DNA of 64,000 nt. It comes from Pseudomonas baetica (GTDB taxonomy: Bacteria > Pseudomonadota > Gammaproteobacteria > Pseudomonadales > Pseudomonadaceae). The first letter of the stretch is position 1, and every line of letters begins with the position of its first letter. Below, piece by piece: positions 24,952 through 32,348 of this stretch. Where the stretch lies: contig NZ_JAIHLQ010000038.1 of assembly GCF_019733355.1 (NCBI RefSeq), positions 1-64,000 of the forward strand, read 5' to 3'. The notes under the pieces are model-generated. The model was not told the origin of the DNA. It did no database searches and saw only the letters and a list, made by a program, of their open reading frames with translations. The position numbers and the translations under genes are program-made.

Positions 24952-25929
24952 TTACATTGCTTCGATCAGAACCTTGCTGAATGCGTTGGTAGCATCACGT
25001 CCGTCGACTCTAAATGATGACTTCTGTGCAAACCTTGCCATGTCACTGGCTACCCGGTGGGCGTACCCAGTTTGCCCTGAACGGTCAAAAAGGATCGCCA
25101 GCTGAACGTAAGCTTGAAGCCTCATGGCGTCACTAGAAAACTCGTAAAAGTCCTGTGGAGGAGGGTAGACACCTTGGGCTGCTTTGATAACCAGCCGGAA
25201 CAGCACACCAATGTCTTTGCTGTTCAGTTCTTTGACTAGGCCTGCCGCCCGTTTCAGGAATACGTTTGCGTCTTCGATATGTCCGGTAGTCGCGTAGCTA
25301 ATCGCTATCTGAGCGAGCTCCATCGTGCTGCCCGGTCGCTTCGCGTAAAAATCTAGCAACACGTCTCTCAGGGTATTTGCCCGCTCGATGTCGCCTGTTG
25401 CCAGAAGAGTGAGTAAGCGTTGCTGAAGCGCGTCCATATACGCTGGCTGGTCTACCGAGTTTAAGGTGTTGAGGGACCGTCCAATCGCCTTAACATCGCT
25501 TGATCGAGATGCCAGCGCAGCAATGTGGCGAAGGGCTAATACCTGCGCTTCCGGATCCTTCACACTCAGTGCCTCATCGAGTGCTGAATCAAAGCGCTTC
25601 TCTCTAGCCGCGTTGATCGCTTGCCCAGCACTAACAAAGTCGCTATCGGGCCTCAGGCACATGAAGGTTTCAGACTGCGTCTTCAGGTCTATCAAAAGCT
25701 GGGGGGTTGGAATACCAGCGCCTAGAGTTAATGCCGTAGTGCTGCGGATGGCTGAGTCCCGAACTGAACCAGGATGTTCGGTCTCAACGCTTTTAGCGAT
25801 CATGTCACCGATGCACTTTTTGTCCGCGTGCTCAAAACAGATGGCTTTTGGAGGCGCTACAACCCAGGCAGGGTCTGCAGCGCAGCCACATAGCGAAAGC
25901 ATTGCAATGATCAGCGCTTGGGCCTTCAC
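24952..25929 (-). CDS. Lipoprotein with helical repeats
   Basis: 325 aa from a GTG. The signal peptide ends in SLCGC, a lipobox. The mature protein is a series of alpha-helical pairs, probably TPR-like. It is the last gene of an operon with the exonuclease I-like gene and an unknown protein; its start follows the upstream stop by 3 bp. Why a lipoprotein is coupled to a nuclease-like gene is not clear. Confidence 0.65.
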   Translation of the reverse strand: MKAQALIIAMLSLCGCAADPAWVVAPPKAICFEHADKKCIGDMIAKSVETEHPGSVRDSAIRSTTALTLGAGIPTPQLLIDLKTQSETFMCLRPDSDFVSAGQAINAAREKRFDSALDEALSVKDPEAQVLALRHIAALASRSSDVKAIGRSLNTLNSVDQPAYMDALQQRLLTLLATGDIERANTLRDVLLDFYAKRPGSTMELAQIAISYATTGHIEDANVFLKRAAGLVKELNSKDIGVLFRLVIKAAQGVYPPPQDFYEFSSDAMRLQAYVQLAILFDRSGQTGYAHRVASDMARFAQKSSFRVDGRDATNAFSKVLIEAM

Positions 25930-25932
25930 GAC

Positions 25933-26685
25933 TTAACTGACCCAAGGGAAGCGATGAAAGACCTTCCCCTGCTCCGCAGCGAGTTGTAGCAAACGGTTTG
26001 CCAGGGAAGAATCCGACTCAGCCTCTACACTGATTGTGAAGACATGGGTTCCCTTAGCGAGCATCTGATCAGCACAGTCTTGATCTGCTGAAGTGAACAC
26101 TCGAAGGGGGATGTACCTGGCAAGTGCATATTTGTGCACCATTTCAGCTACCCCCGGTTCATCTGAAACGTAGATTTCATCGGGCATTCGGTTCTGAAAC
26201 AGATGGTCAAAGGTTTTGAATATCTCTGCATCGATCACGCCTACGTCGCCCGCCAGTACAACCCGCCGCAACTCATTTCCTGGCTCATGAGCTTTCATCA
26301 ACCGCTCGTAGATGTCCGCGGCAACCTGGTCAATCAATGGAACACCTGTTTCGCATCCTGCCTGAAGCAATGACTCACGCAGGTGGTCTTGGTGCTGAAC
26401 CAACTGCATCCACATTCCTGCTCTTATCAGAGCAAACCGAACCTGAACCCAATCCTGCCGTACACCACCCTGGTCAATGGCACCTGTCTCCAGCAGGAAG
26501 TCATCACGATCATCTTGCTTCAGCAGGAACTGACGATAGGACTCATCGACACCCCGGAATTTCTCAGATTCGACGAAGTGCATCAATGAGTAGCAAAACT
26601 CTCCCTCGGGCCTATCAAGAGAGCGATAGGCAACAAAGGGTAAAAAAGCATATGGGTCGTAGCTGGGTGAGGTCGATGATTCCAT
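25933..26685 (-). CDS. Hypothetical protein with SLOG-like C-terminal half
   Basis: 250 aa. Residues about 140-230 show the order strand-GDVGVID, helix, EIYVSDEPG, helix MVHKYALARYI, PLRVF. This recalls the Rossmann-like SLOG/DUF2493 fold (strand, acidic pair, GAD, helix, strand), proteins that bind nucleotides. The canonical GxRD and GGAxGAD signatures are altered, so this is only a fold-level suggestion. The N-terminal half is helical with many Asp and Gln. It lies 3 bp after the exonuclease-like gene. Confidence 0.5.
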   Translation of the reverse strand: MESSTSPSYDPYAFLPFVAYRSLDRPEGEFCYSLMHFVESEKFRGVDESYRQFLLKQDDRDDFLLETGAIDQGGVRQDWVQVRFALIRAGMWMQLVQHQDHLRESLLQAGCETGVPLIDQVAADIYERLMKAHEPGNELRRVVLAGDVGVIDAEIFKTFDHLFQNRMPDEIYVSDEPGVAEMVHKYALARYIPLRVFTSADQDCADQMLAKGTHVFTISVEAESDSSLANRLLQLAAEQGKVFHRFPWVS

Positions 26686-26688
26686 GAC

Positions 26689-28086
26689 TTATCCGATATT
26701 GCGGGTAATGCGTTTGTGCAGCTGCATAAGGCCGACTGCCGCTGATGATGCTTCATTGCCATCTTGTGCCTGTTTCAAGAGCTCTGCTACCCAAAGTGGG
26801 GGGGGCGAATTTTTGGCGAACCGCAATTGAGTGAATGCATCAACCTCGCTTCTTTGGCCGCTTGTTAATATTTCCGGGGCTATCCTGCCCAGCAGACGGA
26901 CTACTAATTCATGGAACCTACCGTCGCTCGCGCCAACAGCTAGATTTAGCCATTCCCCCATAGGCGCTTGATGGAGCTCTTGCATCAGTACCTGGTCTTT
27001 AGGTGAAAAATCTCCTGCCCACATGCGGTGGTACACGTCAGAAGGTTGAGACGACAACTGGAGTACAGGTGTTTCCTTTAACCTGGACGGTAAGAGCGTC
27101 GCAGACCTGAGCTGGGCGATCCTTCGCTTCACCAGTCCGATATCGATGGAAAGCCGAGCTGCATCGGCCGGTCGTATGGCCGAAAGCGGTGCGCAGAAAG
27201 GAAAGCGGCTGAGGGAAATCCGCACAAGCGGCCCATTTGGATTTGATGAAGGGTTTCGGACAAAGCTTTGGTATGAAGTGATTGCTGGATTGCATAGTTG
27301 GCTAAGATCGGACTCAAGATCCGCCACATACAAAATATCGGGGTATGTGATATCGACACCAACTGGCAGTCCAAGGATGAAGCCTTTCGGTGCCTGCAGA
27401 CTTTGGTGGACCAGGTACATGGGTGTGGCGCTTTCGAGATCGCAGACCTCACCCTGCTCTAAGCCCAAGGCAGATTTGATGCTCTGTAGAGATGAGTGCT
27501 TGAGAGCATGGCCAACAAGCTTGGGACAGCTGGCGTGCGTGTCCGCCAGTAGATCTCTCAACCTCACCGCGCGATTCTCGCCGCTTACATTCGCATCCCA
27601 CATGAGGAAATGATGGAAGGATTGGGTGTTGGTTGGGTCAGGGCTGTCCGCCCAAGGGTACTCATCCGGCCTTAAGATATTAATGGCCCGGAGCATGGTT
27701 TCTAGATCCAGGTAGTAGCTGTGTCCCGGTAGCCCAATGCAGGGGAAAGGCAGAAGATTGCGGTAAAAAGTTGACCTTAGAAACGGATCAACCCGCGTAG
27801 TATTACCTAAGCCGATATGCAAACAGTTTGGTCGCGTGAAATGACGATGGACTGTTCTCGCACACTCCAATTCCGAATGGCCGCTCAGCAGATCCATTGA
27901 ACCGAGTTCAGAGTTAGCAGCAGCCTCCAGATCAACATGCACATCACTGCGCAAACCGACCATCATCTCCATAACCTGAGGCATTAGAGACTCCTCGCAC
28001 ATGAGCGAGTCATAGCGCACGATTTGACCTTCAGCGGGTGATTTACCCGCTGTGATTGCATCGTAGAAATGGATTGCTAACGGCAT
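26689..28086 (-). CDS. Exonuclease I (SbcB)-like protein with altered active site
   Basis: 465 aa. Matches to E. coli ExoI in order: FYD-x-x-T at residue 7-12 for the DYET motif, HIGLGN and STFYRN near 90-110, RAINILRPDEYPW near 134, then LADLESDLSQL and IRPADAARLSIDIGLVKRRIA as in the SH3-like and C-terminal parts (VDLAGDISPL, LRPEDADRLGI). The DEDD catalytic Glu17 corresponds to Ile11 and His181 to Arg177; Asp9, Asp100 and Asp182 remain. Loss of two metal/base residues predicts a non-cutting homologue that could still bind SSB or single strands. It is first in a three-gene operon under a class B motif. Confidence 0.75.
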   Translation of the reverse strand: MPLAIHFYDAITAGKSPAEGQIVRYDSLMCEESLMPQVMEMMVGLRSDVHVDLEAAANSELGSMDLLSGHSELECARTVHRHFTRPNCLHIGLGNTTRVDPFLRSTFYRNLLPFPCIGLPGHSYYLDLETMLRAINILRPDEYPWADSPDPTNTQSFHHFLMWDANVSGENRAVRLRDLLADTHASCPKLVGHALKHSSLQSIKSALGLEQGEVCDLESATPMYLVHQSLQAPKGFILGLPVGVDITYPDILYVADLESDLSQLCNPAITSYQSFVRNPSSNPNGPLVRISLSRFPFCAPLSAIRPADAARLSIDIGLVKRRIAQLRSATLLPSRLKETPVLQLSSQPSDVYHRMWAGDFSPKDQVLMQELHQAPMGEWLNLAVGASDGRFHELVVRLLGRIAPEILTSGQRSEVDAFTQLRFAKNSPPPLWVAELLKQAQDGNEASSAAVGLMQLHKRITRNIG

Positions 28087-28097
28087 TTTGTCTCCCC

Positions 28098-28130
28098 TAT
28101 AGCCTAATAGTGGAAGGCAACTGCCCTATA
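28098..28130 (-). promoter_or_regulatory. Class B upstream motif of the exonuclease-like operon
   Basis: Minus strand: ATAGGGCAG, nine bases, ACTATTAGG, then CTATAGG, ending close to the ribosome site GGGGAGA of the gene. Confidence 0.6.
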
Positions 28131-28178
28131 TTGGGATATTTAGCTAACTGAGCCAGGATTCAGAAGGTTTGCTTTCAG

Positions 28179-28586
28179 ATGACTCATTCAGCGCCAGCGT
28201 TATACTCGTATCACACCTCCAAACGTGATCGATCCGTGGGCCCAACGACTACCTTGCAACAAGCTATTCGCCAAGGGGACACCTTGGTGATGCTGGTGAT
28301 GCACAAGCACGTTCACCTTGCTATGGCCCGACCTGAACCAGCTTTGATTGCAAGGCTAACTCTTTGTGATCTGTCTGTAGCTGGGAGTGAGGTCATCTAC
28401 ACTGTGGAAGTTGATGATCTGCCCGTGCTTCAGGATTTCACGATTTGTACATCGTGTGCCGCAGCATTCGCAGCAAATCTCAGGGAAGGAATGATTGCCC
28501 GGGCTAAGGCGTCAGGGCATTCCGGTCTGCCGCCCCAGTGTATGGAGCGGATTTATTTCGAGGCGAATCAGCTATCGCTGTTCTGA
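28179..28586 (+). CDS. Hypothetical protein, 135 aa
   Basis: Not recognised. It has a CTSC pair near residue 92 (ICTSCAAAF). It is divergent from the exonuclease-like operon and its last 19 bp overlap the 3' end of the thiF-like gene. Codon use looks like that of its neighbours. It may belong to the PRTRC block but matches none of its named members. Confidence 0.6.
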   Translation: MTHSAPALYSYHTSKRDRSVGPTTTLQQAIRQGDTLVMLVMHKHVHLAMARPEPALIARLTLCDLSVAGSEVIYTVEVDDLPVLQDFTICTSCAAAFAANLREGMIARAKASGHSGLPPQCMERIYFEANQLSLF

Positions 28587-29344
28587 GGCGGGAAAGGGTA
28601 GGTTTGCTGCTCGCCCGTTTCCAAACTGACGGTGATCCAATTTCGATTTGTAGAGCCAGTACGTATCAACTCCCACACGACGTTCATCGCCGCCGTGGCA
28701 ACCGTTCGATTAACTAGACAGTCTTGGGCTGCAATCGATTCAGCAGCAGAGCACGACTTCGTATGGTTGTCAGCCATGTCAGCAATTTCGGGGTAGTGAT
28801 CCAGTACACATGGAAACTTCTTACGGTCTTTGGCCCGCAGCCCACCAAAAACAACCTGACCGTGACGATGTCCGTTGCCCATGTCGAGCCACATTGCGTT
28901 GTGCTTGAAGTCACCCTCACTATTCCCGATTGCTAACCGGGCCGAGTTCACATCAACACATGAAATCAGCAGGTCGGCCTTGGCGATCGCAAATCGAGTT
29001 TCCTCACAAGGAAACCGGTACGGTAGGCCCACCCAATCAAGTCCAAGGTTCAGGTTGTAACGGTTGGCTAGGGCCACACTCTTGTATGCGCCCAAATCAC
29101 AAGGCCAAAACCGCTGCCGGACTAGGTTGGATTCGCGCACGATTGCATCATCGATGACGGTGACATGCAGCCCATGTGAATGACCAAGGCTGCGCAGGGC
29201 GCAGTGCAACGACGACAGGCAGTCTACGACCTCGCTTCCGTTGCCCCCAGCTCCAAGTACGACGATACGAATTGCTCTAGAAGTCCATTCGTTGGGGGTC
29301 TTGTAACGTGTCGCCACTGGCAAGGCCTGAACGGTAGCAGTCAT
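28568..29344 (-). CDS. PRTRC system ThiF-family protein
   Basis: 258 aa E1/ThiF-like adenylation fold. The nucleotide loop VVLGAGGNGSEVVD lies at residues 27-40, then VTVIDDAIVRESNLVRQRFW as in E1 enzymes (D-x-V-x-x-S-N-x-x-RQ). DLLISCVDVNSAR carries the usual D and C. KSCSAAESIAAQDCLVNR holds candidate catalytic cysteines. E1-like proteins adenylate C-termini of ubiquitin-like partners; the PRTRC substrate is not known. The gene overlaps protein B by 4 bp, fixing it as the last member of the cassette. Confidence 0.88.
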   Translation of the reverse strand: MTATVQALPVATRYKTPNEWTSRAIRIVVLGAGGNGSEVVDCLSSLHCALRSLGHSHGLHVTVIDDAIVRESNLVRQRFWPCDLGAYKSVALANRYNLNLGLDWVGLPYRFPCEETRFAIAKADLLISCVDVNSARLAIGNSEGDFKHNAMWLDMGNGHRHGQVVFGGLRAKDRKKFPCVLDHYPEIADMADNHTKSCSAAESIAAQDCLVNRTVATAAMNVVWELIRTGSTNRNWITVSLETGEQQTYPFPPQNSDS

Positions 29345-30039
29345 TCTTCACCCCCTGTAACCACTGCATCCTTCAGAGTGAGTTGAACCCCCTTGGCAAG
29401 CATCGGAAGCAGTTGAGCTGCCGGAAAGTTTTTGGCGCTGGTGTCGCTCAGCATTTTATAGAAGGCAATAACCTCCTCGTAATTCGTCGGAGTCTTGAGC
29501 ACCTTGATACCCATGTGCGTATTCACGCATTGCAGCACGAATCGCTCCCAGCCGGGGATGCTCGCGATGGTGTTGTCCTTTGGAACATCGCAGTTGCCCG
29601 AGCAGAAGGACCCCGAGCTATACATATTGCCCATTGGGGCCAAGAACAGTTTAGTGTCAGGGGTAGGTCGCCCTTTACCCTTGAAGGCGAAGCAGCGGAG
29701 CTTTCCTTGGGAAGCGATAAATATCAGGCCCGGGATCGGAGCTTTGTGAACAGAGTCCCTGAACAGAACGTCAATGACCTGAGGCGGGTTGTACCAAGCC
29801 AGCAAGCTACGCGACTTGATCAGAATCCGGGTGTCGATAAATTCGATGCCAGCGTCAATATTCAAAAGAAGATCAACCAGCGTTTCCTTGTCTTCTTCTG
29901 AGAACGCCCGACCAGCTCCGAGAGTGAACCCACCTTCTACTGGTGAGTTAATGACCTCATGGGAAGTGAAATCGAGACGATTGGTCTTGGTGTGGTGAAA
30001 CGCAATGAGGGCGCGGGCCGTGACATCATTGTTGAGCAT
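29341..30039 (-). CDS. PRTRC system protein B
   Basis: 232 aa. The segment FKGKGRPTPDTKLFLAPMGN is characteristic of PRTRC protein B. The ATG at 30039 was chosen over an upstream TTG because that TTG sits inside the ribosome site TTGAGG. It overlaps protein F upstream and thiF downstream. It has no known biochemical activity. No membrane segment or signal peptide is seen, so it should be cytoplasmic. Confidence 0.75.
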   Translation of the reverse strand: MLNNDVTARALIAFHHTKTNRLDFTSHEVINSPVEGGFTLGAGRAFSEEDKETLVDLLLNIDAGIEFIDTRILIKSRSLLAWYNPPQVIDVLFRDSVHKAPIPGLIFIASQGKLRCFAFKGKGRPTPDTKLFLAPMGNMYSSGSFCSGNCDVPKDNTIASIPGWERFVLQCVNTHMGIKVLKTPTNYEEVIAFYKMLSDTSAKNFPAAQLLPMLAKGVQLTLKDAVVTGGEE

Positions 30040-31492
30040 TTGCAGGAACCTCAAGAGAGAGCTGGATGCGCCTTAGCAGTTCAAGGCATTGGCTAGTTCT
30101 CTCCATTATCGGGACTGTGACCTGTGCCACCAGCACCCCGGTGTTTAGCGGGAGCTTCACCGTCACATCGGCGCACTCCTCTAGATCGGCGTTGAAGCCC
30201 TCAACAGCTTCAACGTGAAGCGCCTTATGGCGTTCATCTGCGAGCACCCAAATGCAATCGAAGAATCGGTTTGGGCTGTTCTCGTATCCCCCAAGCTCCT
30301 CGCTGTCGCCGTAAGCCTGAGCAATTAGGGCGTCAACGGGTTGGTGTCCGTCAACCCGGCTAATGCAAGAGCTGAGCGCGTCAGACAGAACTTGCGCAAG
30401 ACCAGATTCCCTTGAGTTCCGGCGGCTAATTTCCCGAGCCTGGGAAAGCAATTCACCCAATTCGGCTTTACGGTTTTCGTTGGTAACATCTTGGCCATAG
30501 GTAAGCTGATATTTGAAATTGCGCTCGACGTCATCCATCTGCCACAGCAGTGAAGCGGCGCGCTCAACAGATGCATCATCCATTTCGTCGGCATCCATCT
30601 CCATCCCCAGCCAGCCAAGCTCGTCGAGGTCATCGTGCGCCTTCAAAACCTCTACAATTTCAGCATGGCTCTTGCCCGTAACGTCATCCTTGATTGCTTC
30701 GTAGCTCTCAGAAACCCCGCCCGTGTACTGGCCCCAGCAACTGAAAGCTGTGAATGGCGTGTGAAACGGGATCAAGTAGGTATTCATCGCGTCGAGCGTC
30801 TTGGTCAGCAGGATATGCATCTCAAGATTCTCTTGGGTCAACTCTGGCCAATCGAGGTAGAAGCAGTTGCGCTCGCAGGCTTCTAGATAGAAGTCGTTAC
30901 CGTGGATGTGGCTGTAAAAAGGCTGATCGGTGTAGACCGTGCCGCCTTCGACATTTCGGCATTCGCGCTGAGCTTGAGGCCACAAGGCGTCAAGGGCTGT
31001 CTTAGTTGCGTTGACAAGGTCATAGCCGCAATCGGCCCCCTGAGTGAGGATGGGGGCGAGAACAGAATCGTGCAGCAATCCTGCCTCAGCTACCGACAGC
31101 GCAATCCCGGAAGCGTATGTGATGTCGATGTCCTTACGGGCCAGACCGTAAGCAATTCGCTCGGCATCAGGAACCGCAGCCTCGCGTGTGAACTCGACCC
31201 GCGACTCAATGCTACGCACAACCTTGCCAGTCACCAGATGCAGGCCGTACCCATTCGGGTAGCAGTTGAGAGGGCTTAGGTCAGATTCGTGAAGCAATCC
31301 TCCCTGAAGGGCCTCCAAGCAGAAAGCGCTGTGACCTTTATGATCTACCAAATAGCCGTGCTCGCGCATGAACAAGGCAGCAACACTGTGTTGCACTGCT
31401 GCACTAACATGCGGGATGGTCAGCGCGGTTAGCGGGGCGCTAGGGAACTGGAGAGGACTCCAGGTTTGCTTGGTTTGTGCATGAGATTCCAC
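30026..31492 (-). CDS. PRTRC system protein F
   Basis: 488 aa from a GTG preceded by AGCAGG. The assignment rests on position between proteins C and B and on size; the sequence is acidic and rich in Trp, Tyr and Leu with no motif I can name. It encodes two stretches (31069-31086 and 31288-31305) that match the origin iteron consensus. It is translationally coupled to protein B. Confidence 0.65.
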   Translation of the reverse strand: MESHAQTKQTWSPLQFPSAPLTALTIPHVSAAVQHSVAALFMREHGYLVDHKGHSAFCLEALQGGLLHESDLSPLNCYPNGYGLHLVTGKVVRSIESRVEFTREAAVPDAERIAYGLARKDIDITYASGIALSVAEAGLLHDSVLAPILTQGADCGYDLVNATKTALDALWPQAQRECRNVEGGTVYTDQPFYSHIHGNDFYLEACERNCFYLDWPELTQENLEMHILLTKTLDAMNTYLIPFHTPFTAFSCWGQYTGGVSESYEAIKDDVTGKSHAEIVEVLKAHDDLDELGWLGMEMDADEMDDASVERAASLLWQMDDVERNFKYQLTYGQDVTNENRKAELGELLSQAREISRRNSRESGLAQVLSDALSSCISRVDGHQPVDALIAQAYGDSEELGGYENSPNRFFDCIWVLADERHKALHVEAVEGFNADLEECADVTVKLPLNTGVLVAQVTVPIMERTSQCLELLRRIQLSLEVPANAQQ

Positions 31493-31594
31493 AGTCTGAC
31501 CTGCTGGCTGCGCTCAAGGCAGCAATCGTTGATGGTGGGTTCGGGAGTGGGGGCGGCTGCACCGCCCGCCCATGCCCTGAGTTGTTCTATCGGG

Positions 31595-31807
31595 CTAGCC
31601 GCGGTCGCCGAAGTTGCCTTGACGGAACTCATAAACTTGAGAATCTCCTTCGTTGATAGGGTCGATCAACTTGCCGCCATTCAGGCGAGGAAATTGACGG
31701 GCATAGTGCTTGAGCACATCCATCGGCTCCATGCTCGGATCAGGATCAGGAAGATCGCGACCGGCAAAGCGAAACAAACGGCTCAGAGTGAGAATTGAAA
31801 CGGCCAT
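31595..31807 (-). CDS. PRTRC system protein C
   Basis: 70 aa, the expected size of PRTRC protein C. It has the pattern FRFAGRDLPDPDPSM, then VLKHYARQFPRLNGGKL. In other cassettes C is described as a small partner; a ubiquitin-like role for ThiF has been speculated, which I cannot support here: the C-terminus ends in DRG, not a diglycine. It lies 9 bp after protein E. The 100 bp between it and protein F contain no separate convincing gene. Confidence 0.72.
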   Translation of the reverse strand: MAVSILTLSRLFRFAGRDLPDPDPSMEPMDVLKHYARQFPRLNGGKLIDPINEGDSQVYEFRQGNFGDRG

Positions 31808-31816
31808 AAATCCCCC

Positions 31817-32290
31817 TTAAAAGTTCGTTGCACTGTTGCCAGTAACTTCAGTTGCCACGGGGGCGCGATGGCCTGAGGCTTCGCTGTCTGCATCGCTGTC
31901 GGCTTCATCGTCACGGTCTTCGCTTTCGCCCACAGCAGGTGCAGTGGAGGCAGCTTTTGCCGCAGGCTTCGACTTGGCTTCATCAACCGCCTTAGTGGCA
32001 AGGCGCTCGATTTCATCCAGAGCGCTCAAACCACGACGCACTACAGCCGCCTTGGATGCGATCAACTCTGCGAACGCTTCCTCGATTTCCTCTGGCGTGC
32101 CACTCACTACCATTGGCTTTGCAATTGCGGAACGAAGCTGAACGACTGCCTCGGAGGATTTTTCAGGGGTTGGGCCAATGTCCGGGGTGTACAACAGCTT
32201 TATCTTTCCATCACCTAAGCCATGCAGCTCGACGGTTGATTTCAGGCCGGTGGTGAGTACCGCACCTACTGACTGGAGAAAAGTGTTCAT
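31817..32290 (-). CDS. PRTRC system protein E
   Basis: 157 aa. The first 100 residues (LRSAIAKPMVVSGTPEEIEEAF) fit PRTRC protein E. The tail is Ala/Glu/Asp-rich and disordered. It lies between the PRTRC ParB and protein C, the usual order. A TTCTGGCAC motif lies about 50 bp before it, at the 3' end of the PRTRC parB gene, so E to ThiF may have their own promoter. Confidence 0.75.
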   Translation of the reverse strand: MNTFLQSVGAVLTTGLKSTVELHGLGDGKIKLLYTPDIGPTPEKSSEAVVQLRSAIAKPMVVSGTPEEIEEAFAELIASKAAVVRRGLSALDEIERLATKAVDEAKSKPAAKAASTAPAVGESEDRDDEADSDADSEASGHRAPVATEVTGNSATNF

Positions 32291-32309
32291 CGTTTGTGTT
32301 CCTCGTTAA

Positions 32310-32348
32310 GTTGGAGCCAGTGTGGGGGTGGTTAGACTGTGCCAGAAC
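32310..32348 (-). promoter_or_regulatory. Class A motif upstream of PRTRC E
   Basis: TTCTGGCACAGTCTAACCACC, starting within the last codons of the PRTRC parB gene and reaching into the 41-bp gap before protein E. The -10 part is poorly conserved. Confidence 0.4.

Noticed and set aside
31429..31632. 67-codon frame between PRTRC C and F
   Set aside because: It overlaps both neighbours, has weak initiation signals, and the cassette order needs no gene here; low-complexity Ala/Pro content.
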